Source of the DNA: Rubrivivax sp.
GTDB lineage: Bacteria > Pseudomonadota > Gammaproteobacteria > Burkholderiales > Burkholderiaceae_C
Direction of reading: 5' to 3'
DNA length: 64,000 nt
NCBI GenBank assembly: GCA_030681795.1
Contig: JAUXRG010000044.1
Location: forward strand, 45,943 to 109,942
The notes under the pieces are model-generated. The model saw only the letters and a program-made list of their open reading frames with translations. It had not been told where the DNA came from and ran no database searches. Made by a program: the position numbers and the translations under genes. Within the stretch, counting starts at the first letter, position 1, and the number at the start of each line of letters is the position of its first letter. Below are positions 9,793 to 18,221 of this stretch, piece after piece.

Positions 9793-11067
9793 ATGCCCCT
9801 CATACCGACACAGTCTTTGCATGTGCTGGCCGCCGCGGCCCTGTTCGGCGCCATGGCGCTGCCGGCCGCCGCGCAACAGAACATCGACAAACTCAAGCAG
9901 ATGAAGGTCGCGACCACCGACCTCAACATCCCGGTGGTGCCGCAGACCGGTCGCAATGCCGATGCGATCAAGGCCAACCTCAAGCGTGTCAAGCTGCCGC
10001 CAGGTTTTGCAATCGACCTCTTCGCCGTCGTGCCCGACGCGCGCCACATGGCCGTGGCGCCCAACACCAACATGCTGTTCGTGGGCACGCGCAAGACCAG
10101 CGTCTGGGCCGTGACCGACCGCAACAGCGACGGCGTCGCCGACGAGGTCAAGTCTTTCGCGCCGAGCCTGAAGTTCACCAACCCGAACGGCGTGTGCTGG
10201 ACCAAGGATGGCTTCCTGATCGTGGCCGAGCACAACCGCATCCTCAACTTCCCGGCGGCCGAGTTTTTCTACGAAGGCCCGGACGTTGCCGTGATCGAGG
10301 TCGTGGGCCAGGGCAAACTGATCCCGCCGGAGGAAGAGTCGTACAACCACGGCTCGCGCGTGTGCAGGATCGGTCCCGACGGCATGCTGTACGTCAGCCT
10401 GGGCCAGCCGCACAACGTGCAGCCGCGCGACAAGATCAAGCTCTACAACGAGGTCGGCATCGGCGGCATGGTGCGCATGAACGCCTTCGACGGCAGCAAG
10501 CGCGAGGTCTACGCCACCGGCATCCGCAACTCGGTGGGCCATGACTTCAACCCGAAGGACGGCACGCTCTGGTTCACCGACAACCAGACCGACGGCATGG
10601 GTGACGACATCCCCCTGGGTGAGATCAACCGCATCACCAAGGCCGGCCAGTTCTTTGGCTACCCGTGGAAGCAGGGCAAGACCCGCATCACCGATCACGG
10701 CTATGACAAGGACCCGCTGCCGGCCAACATCACCGACCCGCAGGTCTACACGGTGGCGCACGCGGCCGACCTGGGCATGAGCTTCTATGTCGGCAAGATG
10801 TTCCCGGCCAAGTACCAGGGCGGCTTCTTCTCGGCCCAGCACGGCTCGTGGAACCGCACCAAGCCGGTGGGTGCCCAGGTGCTCTTCACCTCGCTGAAGG
10901 CCGACGGCAGCGCCGACAAGACCGAGGTCTTCGCCGAGGGTTGGCTGGACGAGAACGGCATCTACCGTGGCCGACCGGTCGACGTGGCGGTGATGAAGGA
11001 CGGTTCGCTGCTCATCAGCGACGACTTCGCCGGCGCGATCTACCGCGTGACCTACAGCGCGCCGTAA
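9793..11067 (+). CDS. PQQ-dependent sugar / sorbosone dehydrogenase family protein, periplasmic
   Basis: Signal peptide; KLPPGFAIDLFAVVPDARHMAVAPNTNMLFVGTR...ATGIRNSVGHDFNPKDGTLWFTDNQTDGMGDDIPLGEINRI, typical of the GDH/sorbosone dehydrogenase propeller. Confidence 0.88.
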   Translation: MPLIPTQSLHVLAAAALFGAMALPAAAQQNIDKLKQMKVATTDLNIPVVPQTGRNADAIKANLKRVKLPPGFAIDLFAVVPDARHMAVAPNTNMLFVGTRKTSVWAVTDRNSDGVADEVKSFAPSLKFTNPNGVCWTKDGFLIVAEHNRILNFPAAEFFYEGPDVAVIEVVGQGKLIPPEEESYNHGSRVCRIGPDGMLYVSLGQPHNVQPRDKIKLYNEVGIGGMVRMNAFDGSKREVYATGIRNSVGHDFNPKDGTLWFTDNQTDGMGDDIPLGEINRITKAGQFFGYPWKQGKTRITDHGYDKDPLPANITDPQVYTVAHAADLGMSFYVGKMFPAKYQGGFFSAQHGSWNRTKPVGAQVLFTSLKADGSADKTEVFAEGWLDENGIYRGRPVDVAVMKDGSLLISDDFAGAIYRVTYSAP

Positions 11068-11403
11068 GTGGCCGCGGCGACCCTGCGCGCGGCTTCGGTG
11101 CTGGCCGCGGCGGCTGCCCTTTGCGGGGCGGCCGGCCCGGCCGCTGCCCAGGACGCCGGCGCCGGCCGTGCCAAGGCGCAGGCCTGCACGGTGTGCCACG
11201 GCGCCGTGGGCCTGTCGACCGCGCCCGACGCGCCCCATCTCGCCGGCCAGCCGGCGATCTACCTGGCTGCACAGTTGCGCGCTTATCGCAGCGGCGAGCG
11301 CAAACACGAAGTGATGGCCGTGGTGGCCAAACCCCTGAGCGATGACGACATACGAAACCTGGCCGCCTGGTTCAACTCGATCCGGATCGAAGCGACGCCT
11401 TGA
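11068..11403 (+). CDS. Small class I c-type cytochrome
   Basis: GTG start abutting previous stop; signal peptide; CTVCH haem motif; distal Met in HEVMAVVAKPLSDDDIRNLAAWF. Confidence 0.88.
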   Translation: MAAATLRAASVLAAAAALCGAAGPAAAQDAGAGRAKAQACTVCHGAVGLSTAPDAPHLAGQPAIYLAAQLRAYRSGERKHEVMAVVAKPLSDDDIRNLAAWFNSIRIEATP

Positions 11404-13552
11404 CGGCGTCTGTCTGGCTGCGCTGGCCGCCCTGGCGCTGCCGGCCGCAGCCCAGGCGCTGCCCGCCTCGGCGCCCCCGGAGACCATCGTCGTGATCGGC
11501 AGCGGTGCCGAGCAGCGCGTATTCGACACGCCCTACGCGGTGGGCGTGGTCGACGCGGCGGCGCTGCGCAGTGCCGGGCCGATGGTCAACCTGTCCGAGG
11601 CCCTGGCCCGCGTGCCGGGCCTGGTGGTGAACCTGCGCAACAACTACGCGCAGGACCTGCAGATCAGTTCGCGCGGCTTTGGCGCCCGCGCCAGCTTCGG
11701 TGTGCGCGGCATGCGGCTGTACAGCGACGGCATCCCGGCCGCCGGGCCCGACGGCCAGGGCCAGGTCTCGCACTTCGACCTCGCTGGCGCGGAGCGCGTG
11801 GAAGTGCTGCGTGGCCCGTTCTCGGCGCTGTATGGCAATGGCTCCGGCGGCGTGATCTCGGTGCTCAGCAGCGCGCCCAAGCAACGCGCCTTCTCGGTCG
11901 GCGCGGACGCCGGCAGCGCCGGGCTGCGCCAAGTGCGCGTGGGCATCGACGCCCCTTTCGACAATGGCGTCAGCCTGCGCGCTTCGCTCAGCGGCTTTCT
12001 GGTCGATGGTTTCCGACCGCAGAGCGAAGCGCGGCGCACGCTGGGCAACGTGCGCCTGGGCTACGAGGGCGAGCGCGACCGCGTCGTCGCGGTGCTCAAT
12101 ACGCTCGACGCGCCGGCGCAGGACCCGCTGGGCCTGACGCGCGCACAGTTCGAGGCCGACCCCGACCAGACCACGCCGCAGGCCAAGCAGTTCGACACGC
12201 GCAAGAACACCCGGCAGAGCCAGGCCGGCGCCCACTGGCGCCACCGCTACGCCGACGCCGGCGCCTTGCGCGAGAGCCAACTCACCGTCTACCAGGGCCA
12301 GCGCTCGGTGACGCAATGGCAGGCGATCCCGGTCGCCACCCAGCTCAACCCCGTCGACCCGGCGCTCAGCGAACGCCAGCCCGGCGGCGTCATCGACTTC
12401 GACCGCGAATACCGGGGTGTGGACGCGCGCTTGGTCTGGCGCTGGGCGCTGGGCGCCGAGCGCAGCGCGCAGCTGGTGGCGGGTGCCGCCTACGACGACA
12501 GCCGCGAGGACAGGCGCGGCTTTGAGAACTTCGTCGGCAGCGGCGCCACGCAGGTGTTGGGCGTGACCGGCCGGCTGCGCCGCGACGAGCGCAACCGTGT
12601 CGAGGCGAAGAGTGCTTACGCGCAGGGCGAGTTCCAGCTCACCCCCCGTTGGGCGGCCACGCTGGGCGTGCGCAGCGGCCGTGTCGACTTCCGCTCGGTC
12701 GACCGCTACATCGTCGGCGGCAACCTCGATGATTCCGGCGCCCTGGCCTACCGCTACACCAACCCCGTGGCCGCCGTGCAGTGGCGCGCCAGCGACGAGC
12801 TCAAGGTCTACCTGAGTGCAGGCCGCGGCTTCGAGTCGCCGACCTTCAACGAGCTGGCCTACCGGCCCGACGGCAGCGCCGGCTTCAACACCGAACTCAA
12901 GGGGCAGCGCAGCACGCAGGTTGAGCTGGGTGCCAAGTGGCGCGCTGCGGCGCTGGGCCTGGCCCTCGATGCGGCCGTGTTCGACGCCCGCACCGACGAC
13001 GAGATCGGCGTCGCCACCAACCGGGGCGGCCGCGCGACCTTCCGCAATGTCGACCGCACGCAGCGCCGCGGCGCCGAGATCGACCTGCGCTGGCGCATCG
13101 CCGACGCCTGGCGCGCGCAACTCGCCGCCACCTGGCTGTCGGCGACCTATGCCAACGGCTTTTTCGTCTGCCGCGCCGTGCCCTGCCTGGTGCCGGATCT
13201 GCCGGTGCCGGCCGGCAACCGCATCGCCGGCACGGTGGCGCGCAGCGCCTACGTCGAAGGCGTGTGGGCGCCGGGCGCAGCCGAATTCGGCATCGAAGCA
13301 CGCGCCCAGGGTCGGCAACCGGTGAACGAGACCCACAGCGATTTCGCCAGCGGCTACGGCCTGCTCGCGCTGCGCGCGCTGTGGCGCCTGGACCTCGGCC
13401 CGGGAACACTTGAGCTGCTGGGCCGCGCCGACAACCTGGCCGACCGCCGCGTCGCCGGCAGCGTCATCGTCAACGAGGCCAACCAGCGCTTCTTCGAGCC
13501 GGCGGCGGGGCGCAACTTCCTGCTCAGCGCGCGCTGGAGCCAGCCCTTTTAG
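11342..13552 (+). CDS. TonB-dependent outer-membrane receptor, YncD/PqqU-like
   Basis: Plug LSEALARVPGLVVNLRNNYAQDLQISSRGFGARASFGVRGMRLYSDGIPAAGPDGQGQ...VEVLRGPFSALYGNGSGG, recalled as closely similar to E. coli YncD; C-term Phe. Confidence 0.88.
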   Translation: MTTYETWPPGSTRSGSKRRLDGVCLAALAALALPAAAQALPASAPPETIVVIGSGAEQRVFDTPYAVGVVDAAALRSAGPMVNLSEALARVPGLVVNLRNNYAQDLQISSRGFGARASFGVRGMRLYSDGIPAAGPDGQGQVSHFDLAGAERVEVLRGPFSALYGNGSGGVISVLSSAPKQRAFSVGADAGSAGLRQVRVGIDAPFDNGVSLRASLSGFLVDGFRPQSEARRTLGNVRLGYEGERDRVVAVLNTLDAPAQDPLGLTRAQFEADPDQTTPQAKQFDTRKNTRQSQAGAHWRHRYADAGALRESQLTVYQGQRSVTQWQAIPVATQLNPVDPALSERQPGGVIDFDREYRGVDARLVWRWALGAERSAQLVAGAAYDDSREDRRGFENFVGSGATQVLGVTGRLRRDERNRVEAKSAYAQGEFQLTPRWAATLGVRSGRVDFRSVDRYIVGGNLDDSGALAYRYTNPVAAVQWRASDELKVYLSAGRGFESPTFNELAYRPDGSAGFNTELKGQRSTQVELGAKWRAAALGLALDAAVFDARTDDEIGVATNRGGRATFRNVDRTQRRGAEIDLRWRIADAWRAQLAATWLSATYANGFFVCRAVPCLVPDLPVPAGNRIAGTVARSAYVEGVWAPGAAEFGIEARAQGRQPVNETHSDFASGYGLLALRALWRLDLGPGTLELLGRADNLADRRVAGSVIVNEANQRFFEPAAGRNFLLSARWSQPF

Positions 13553-13630
13553 CTTTCAGCGCCCGGGCCCGCGACCCAGCCCTGTTCCACGATCCACGAC
13601 GGGTCGCGCTGGCGGGGCGGCCGGCTGGCT

Positions 13631-14965
13631 TCACGGCTTGCCCTGAACCGGAATCCAGGCGGGGAAGGGCAGGCGTTCTTCGCACCAACGGGCGGCCGAC
13701 AGCACCCGGTCGTCCTGTCCCTCGGCCCCGACAAGCTGCAAACCCAGCGGCAACCCGCAGGGTCCCAAGCCGGTCGGAAGGGTGAGCGCCGGCACACCGC
13801 ACAGGCTCCAGATGGAGCAAAAGGCAGCGTTGCCGGTCTGTTCCAGGGTGGCCGGCGCCTCACCCGTCGTGGGCAGCGTGATGAGGGCGTCGTATCGCGA
13901 AAGAAACCGGCGCAACTCATCCCGAAGTCGCTGACGCAATGCAAGGGCCTGCTGATAGGCCACGGCGCCGACTCTCGTTCCGTCGGCGATGAAGTCCCGC
14001 AAGGTGGCGCTCAAGAGCCGGGCCTGGTTGAGTGCCAGGGTTTCCAGATTGAATGCGGCCTCGGCGAGCATGACCGTTCTGATGGCCCCATGAGCGAGGC
14101 TGAAGAGATCCGGCAATTCGCGCTCTTCGACTTCGGCGCCACCGGCTCGCAATATTTCTATCGTGCGAGCGAAGTTCTGTTTGGCGTATTCCTGCGCTTG
14201 TTCCCAGACGGGCGTCTTGACGGCGACAAGAACCGGCGGCTTGCCACGCTCAACGAGGGTCGGTGAGATGCTTCCGCCCTCGGGCGACAGGGCCGCTGCG
14301 AACCAGGCGGCGTCTTTGGTATGGCGCGTGAAGACCCCCGGTTGATCCAGCGTGTGGCTGAACGTCAACGCCCCTTCGATGGGGATGATCCCCTGGGTGG
14401 GTTTGAACCCGACCACGCCGCAAAACGCGGCCGGGCGTATGACCGAGCCGTTGGTCTGTGTGCCCAGGGCTGCCGGGACGAACCCCGCTGCGACCGCCGC
14501 CGCCGATCCACTGGAAGAACCTCCCGGCGTATGCAGGCGGTTCCAGGGGTTGCGGGTCTTGCCGGGGGAAATGAAGGCGCATTCCGTGGTGACTGTCTTG
14601 CCCATCACGTAGGCCCCCTGCCCACGGAGCCTGTCGATGACCCGGGCCGAACGGTCCGGAATATTCCCGGCGAAGGCCGCAGAGCCCATTTCCGTGGGCA
14701 CACCGGCGGTGGCGTAGATATCCTTCACCCCGACGGGAATTCCGAGCAGCGGGCCGCAGGCCTCTCCCGACTCGAGGCGCTGGTCGCAAAGGCGGGCCTC
14801 CCGCAGAGCCACCGCCGGATCGAGCCAGGCCCAGGCCTGGATGTCGCCGTCGTGCGCGGCAATCCTCTCGAGCAGGGCCCGTGCGTACTGCTCGGCGGTG
14901 AAGCGCCGGCCTTGGATCCCCTTGGTGGCGGCTATCAGACCCAGGGCATGCAGCGGTTCAGCCAC
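13631..14965 (-). CDS. Amidase (amidase signature family)
   Basis: GIPVGVKDIYAT (catalytic Lys), TPGGSSSGSAAAVAAGFVPAALGTQTNGSVIRPAAFCGVVGFKPTQG. Confidence 0.93.
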   Translation of the reverse strand: MAEPLHALGLIAATKGIQGRRFTAEQYARALLERIAAHDGDIQAWAWLDPAVALREARLCDQRLESGEACGPLLGIPVGVKDIYATAGVPTEMGSAAFAGNIPDRSARVIDRLRGQGAYVMGKTVTTECAFISPGKTRNPWNRLHTPGGSSSGSAAAVAAGFVPAALGTQTNGSVIRPAAFCGVVGFKPTQGIIPIEGALTFSHTLDQPGVFTRHTKDAAWFAAALSPEGGSISPTLVERGKPPVLVAVKTPVWEQAQEYAKQNFARTIEILRAGGAEVEERELPDLFSLAHGAIRTVMLAEAAFNLETLALNQARLLSATLRDFIADGTRVGAVAYQQALALRQRLRDELRRFLSRYDALITLPTTGEAPATLEQTGNAAFCSIWSLCGVPALTLPTGLGPCGLPLGLQLVGAEGQDDRVLSAARWCEERLPFPAWIPVQGKP

Positions 14966-15935
14966 GGTTCACGCCAGGATTCAGCAGGTCGGGTGGCTGC
15001 CCGGTGGTCAGCGCAGCGACGAGGTTTTCCGCGGCCTTCATCGCCATCTTGAACCGGGTATTCCTGGAGGCACTGGCGATATGGGGCGAGAGCACCACGT
15101 TGGCCAGTTCCTTGAATCCAGGATGAAGCGCGGGTTCGCGTTCGAAGACATCGAGCCCGGCGCCGGCAATGACGCCCGATCGCAGCGCCTCGACCAGGGC
15201 GTCGTCATCGACCACCCCGCCGCGGGCGGTATTGATGAGGATGGCGGATTTCTTCATCAGCGAGATCTCTTGCGCGCCCATCAGGTGGTGGGTCTGCGGG
15301 CTGTAGGGCACATGCAGGCTGACGATGTCCGACTTGCCCAGGAGTTCTTCCCTGGACACGAATCGCGCCCGGCAGGCGGATTCGATCTCGGGAGCAACGC
15401 GGCTCTGGTCGTGGTACAGAACCTCCATGTCGAAACCGAGCGCCCGCCGCGCCACGGCCTGGCCGATTCTTCCCATGCCCATGATGCCCAGCGTCGCATG
15501 GTGGACGTCGAGTCCGAGCAGCTGTTTGAGCTCCCACTTCTTCCATTTCCCGTCGCGCAGGTAGCGCTCGGCTTCGGTGAGGCGGCGGGCGGTGGCGAGG
15601 ATCAAGGTCCAGGCGAAATCGGCGGTCGTATCGTCCAGCACGCCGGGCGTATTGGTCGCCATGACACCGTGGGCGTTGCAGGCCGCGAGATCGATATTGT
15701 TGTAGCCCACGGCGATATTGCAGACCGCCCGCAAATGGGCGCAGCGGCTCAGGAGCGCTTCGTCGATGCGTTCGGTGAGGGCGACCATGGCGCCCTCCTT
15801 GTCGGAAAGAGCGCTGGCCAGCTCTTCGGCAGTGAGCACCGCATCCGCCTGGTTGGAATGGACTTCGAAATGAGTCGCGAGAAAGTCCAGCACTTCTTCG
15901 AAGATCTCCCGCGAGACAAATATTTTCTTGTTCAT
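14958..15935 (-). CDS. D-2-hydroxyacid dehydrogenase (glyoxylate/2-ketogluconate reductase type)
   Basis: MNKKIFVSREIFEEVLDFL...TLGIMGMGRIGQAVARRA (NAD motif), LINTARGGVVDDDALVEAL, SPHIASAS. Confidence 0.92.
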   Translation of the reverse strand: MNKKIFVSREIFEEVLDFLATHFEVHSNQADAVLTAEELASALSDKEGAMVALTERIDEALLSRCAHLRAVCNIAVGYNNIDLAACNAHGVMATNTPGVLDDTTADFAWTLILATARRLTEAERYLRDGKWKKWELKQLLGLDVHHATLGIMGMGRIGQAVARRALGFDMEVLYHDQSRVAPEIESACRARFVSREELLGKSDIVSLHVPYSPQTHHLMGAQEISLMKKSAILINTARGGVVDDDALVEALRSGVIAGAGLDVFEREPALHPGFKELANVVLSPHIASASRNTRFKMAMKAAENLVAALTTGQPPDLLNPGVNRG

Positions 15936-16111
15936 GCCTTCTTCCTCTTTCGGTGGTGGCGAAATCAAGTGATGGACCCTGCAGGGGCGCGCACCAGGAT
16001 CTTGCCACGCGAGCCGCTGGGGCCAAGGCACCCGGCCCGGCCGATCGTCGGCTGTGTGGTTCGGTCGGGAACCGGCGCCCTGTGTCTCGTGCGGGCTTAC
16101 AGTCGGCGCCC

Positions 16112-17179
16112 ATGAAGCTCTATCGCATTGCCACGATTCCCGGCGACGGCATCGGCAAGGAAGTGATTCCCGCCGGCCAGCAGGTGCTGCAGGCGCTGGC
16201 CAATTCCAGTGGCGCGTTCGGCCTCGAGTTCGAGAACTTCGGCTGGGGCGGCGACTGGTACCGCGCCCACGGCGTGATGATGCCCGCCGACGGGCTGGAC
16301 GCGCTGCGCGGCAAGGACGCCATCCTGTTCGGCTCGGCCGGCGACCCGCAGATCCCCGACCATGTCACGCTGTGGGGCCTGCGGCTGAAGATCTGCCAGG
16401 GCTTCGACCAATACGCCAACGTGAGGCCCACGCGCATCCTGCCCGGCATCGACGCGCCGCTGAAACGCTGCCGGCCACAGGACCTGGACTGGGTCATCGT
16501 GCGCGAGAACTCCGAAGGCGAATATGCCGGCGTGGGGGGCCGCGCCCACCAGGGCCACCCGATCGAGGTCGCCACCGACGTGTCGATCATGACGCGCGTG
16601 GGCGTCGAACGCATCATGCGTTTCGCTTTCCGGCTCGCCGCCGCACGGCCGCGCAAGCAGCTCACGGTGGTGACCAAGAGCAACGCGCAGCGCCATGCGA
16701 TGGTGATGTGGGACGAGATCGCCGCTCAGGTGGCGAGCGAGTTTCCGGACGTGAAGTGGGACAAGGAACTGGTGGACGCGATGACCGCGCGCATGGTCAA
16801 CCGGCCGGCCAGCATAGACACCGTGGTGGCCACGAACCTGCATGCCGATGTCCTGTCCGACCTGGCTGCGGCGCTGGCCGGCAGCCTGGGCATCGCACCC
16901 ACCGGCAATATCGACCCCGAACGCCGCTACCCGAGCATGTTCGAGCCGATCCACGGCTCGGCCTTCGACATCATGGGTCTGGGCCTGGCCAACCCGGTGG
17001 GCACCTTCTGGTCCTGCGTGATGCTGCTGCAGCACCTGGGCGAGGACGCTGCCGCCGCGCGCCTGATGGCGGCCATCGAGGCGGTCACGGCCGACACCGC
17101 ATTGCACACCCGCGACCTCGGTGGCCGCGCCACCACGGCGCAGGTGACCGCCGCGGTGTGCAGCCACTTGGGCCATTGA
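16112..17179 (+). CDS. Isocitrate/isopropylmalate dehydrogenase family; tartrate dehydrogenase-like
   Basis: IATIPGDGIGKEVIPAG...VRENSEGEYAGVGG...TKSNAQRHAMVMWDE...NLHADVLSDLAAALAGSLGIAPTGNI...FEPIHGSAFDIMGLGLANPVG. Confidence 0.9.
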   Translation: MKLYRIATIPGDGIGKEVIPAGQQVLQALANSSGAFGLEFENFGWGGDWYRAHGVMMPADGLDALRGKDAILFGSAGDPQIPDHVTLWGLRLKICQGFDQYANVRPTRILPGIDAPLKRCRPQDLDWVIVRENSEGEYAGVGGRAHQGHPIEVATDVSIMTRVGVERIMRFAFRLAAARPRKQLTVVTKSNAQRHAMVMWDEIAAQVASEFPDVKWDKELVDAMTARMVNRPASIDTVVATNLHADVLSDLAAALAGSLGIAPTGNIDPERRYPSMFEPIHGSAFDIMGLGLANPVGTFWSCVMLLQHLGEDAAAARLMAAIEAVTADTALHTRDLGGRATTAQVTAAVCSHLGH

Positions 17180-17224
17180 AGGCGGCATCCGACAAGTTCA
17201 ATCCACCGACGAGGAGACACGAAC

Positions 17225-18181
17225 ATGGTGACGAGACTCATGAGAACCCTGGCGCTGGGCCTGGCCGCACTGGCCTCGCTGCCGGCAGGGGCCCAACCCT
17301 GCCCTGAGAAGAACCTGATGTACTGGCAGGCCTTCCCGCCCGGCGGCGAGAGCGACCTCTCGGCGCGCCACCAACAGGTCGTGCTGAAGAAGAAGTGCCC
17401 CGCCATCGAAACCATCATTCAGTACAAGACCGGTGCGGGGGGCGCACTGATGTGGAGCCAGATGAATGCGCTGCCGGGCGATGGCGTGAACATCGTGGGC
17501 ATCAACCTGCCGCACACCGTGCTGCAGCCGATGGAAGGTGTCGTGCAGTACAAGACCGAGGACATCACCCCGGTGTTCTGGTTCCACTACACGCCCGACA
17601 TCCTGGTCGTTCCGCAGGACAGCCCGATCAAGAATTTCGCCGATTTCGTGAAGACGGCCAAGGCCGATCCGGGCAAGCTCAACCTGGGCGGATCGGGCCT
17701 GAATTCGGCCAACCACGCGGCGCACGAGCGCATGAACAATTTCTTCGGCGTGAAGACGACCTACGTGCCGTTCAAGGGCACGGGCGACATGACCATGGCC
17801 GTGCTCGGCAGCCACGTCCACGGCGCGATGACCTACACCGCCTTCGCCATCAACCAGAAGGGCAAGGTGCGTGGCCTGGCCGTGGCGATGGACAAACGCC
17901 ACCCGCTGATGCCCGACGTGCCCACCTTCAGGGAACTCGGCATCGACTGGGTGGACGGTGCCTTCCGCGGCATCGGTGTGCCCAAGAGCACGCCGCCCGA
18001 GGCGCGCAAACGCCTGGCCGAGCTGTGGGCCGCGCTGAACGCCGACCCGGAGATGCAGCAGTTGGCCGCCAAGAGCGGTTTCGAGTTGATCAATATCGGC
18101 CCCGACCGCATGGATGCCTTCATGAAGGAGAAGATCAAGGTCTATACCGACGTGGGCAAGCAGATGGGCCTGGGCAAATAG
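17225..18181 (+). CDS. Bug-family (TctC-like) tripartite tricarboxylate transporter substrate-binding protein
   Basis: Signal peptide; FPPGGESDLSARHQQ; GAGGALMW; DSPIKNFADFVKTAKADPGKLNLGGSG; VPFKGTGDMTMAVLGSHV. Confidence 0.88.
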   Translation: MVTRLMRTLALGLAALASLPAGAQPCPEKNLMYWQAFPPGGESDLSARHQQVVLKKKCPAIETIIQYKTGAGGALMWSQMNALPGDGVNIVGINLPHTVLQPMEGVVQYKTEDITPVFWFHYTPDILVVPQDSPIKNFADFVKTAKADPGKLNLGGSGLNSANHAAHERMNNFFGVKTTYVPFKGTGDMTMAVLGSHVHGAMTYTAFAINQKGKVRGLAVAMDKRHPLMPDVPTFRELGIDWVDGAFRGIGVPKSTPPEARKRLAELWAALNADPEMQQLAAKSGFELINIGPDRMDAFMKEKIKVYTDVGKQMGLGK

Positions 18182-18221
18182 TCCATGTTTGACCTGCCGG
18201 GCGGGCCAGTTTCTCGCTCGC

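Noticed and set aside
9540-10247. N-terminal extension of the sigma-54 activator in the ORF track
   Set aside because: Runs antisense through the promoter and the PQQ dehydrogenase; no domain content
11372-13336. 654-aa minus-strand ORF
   Set aside because: Shadow of the TonB receptor gene
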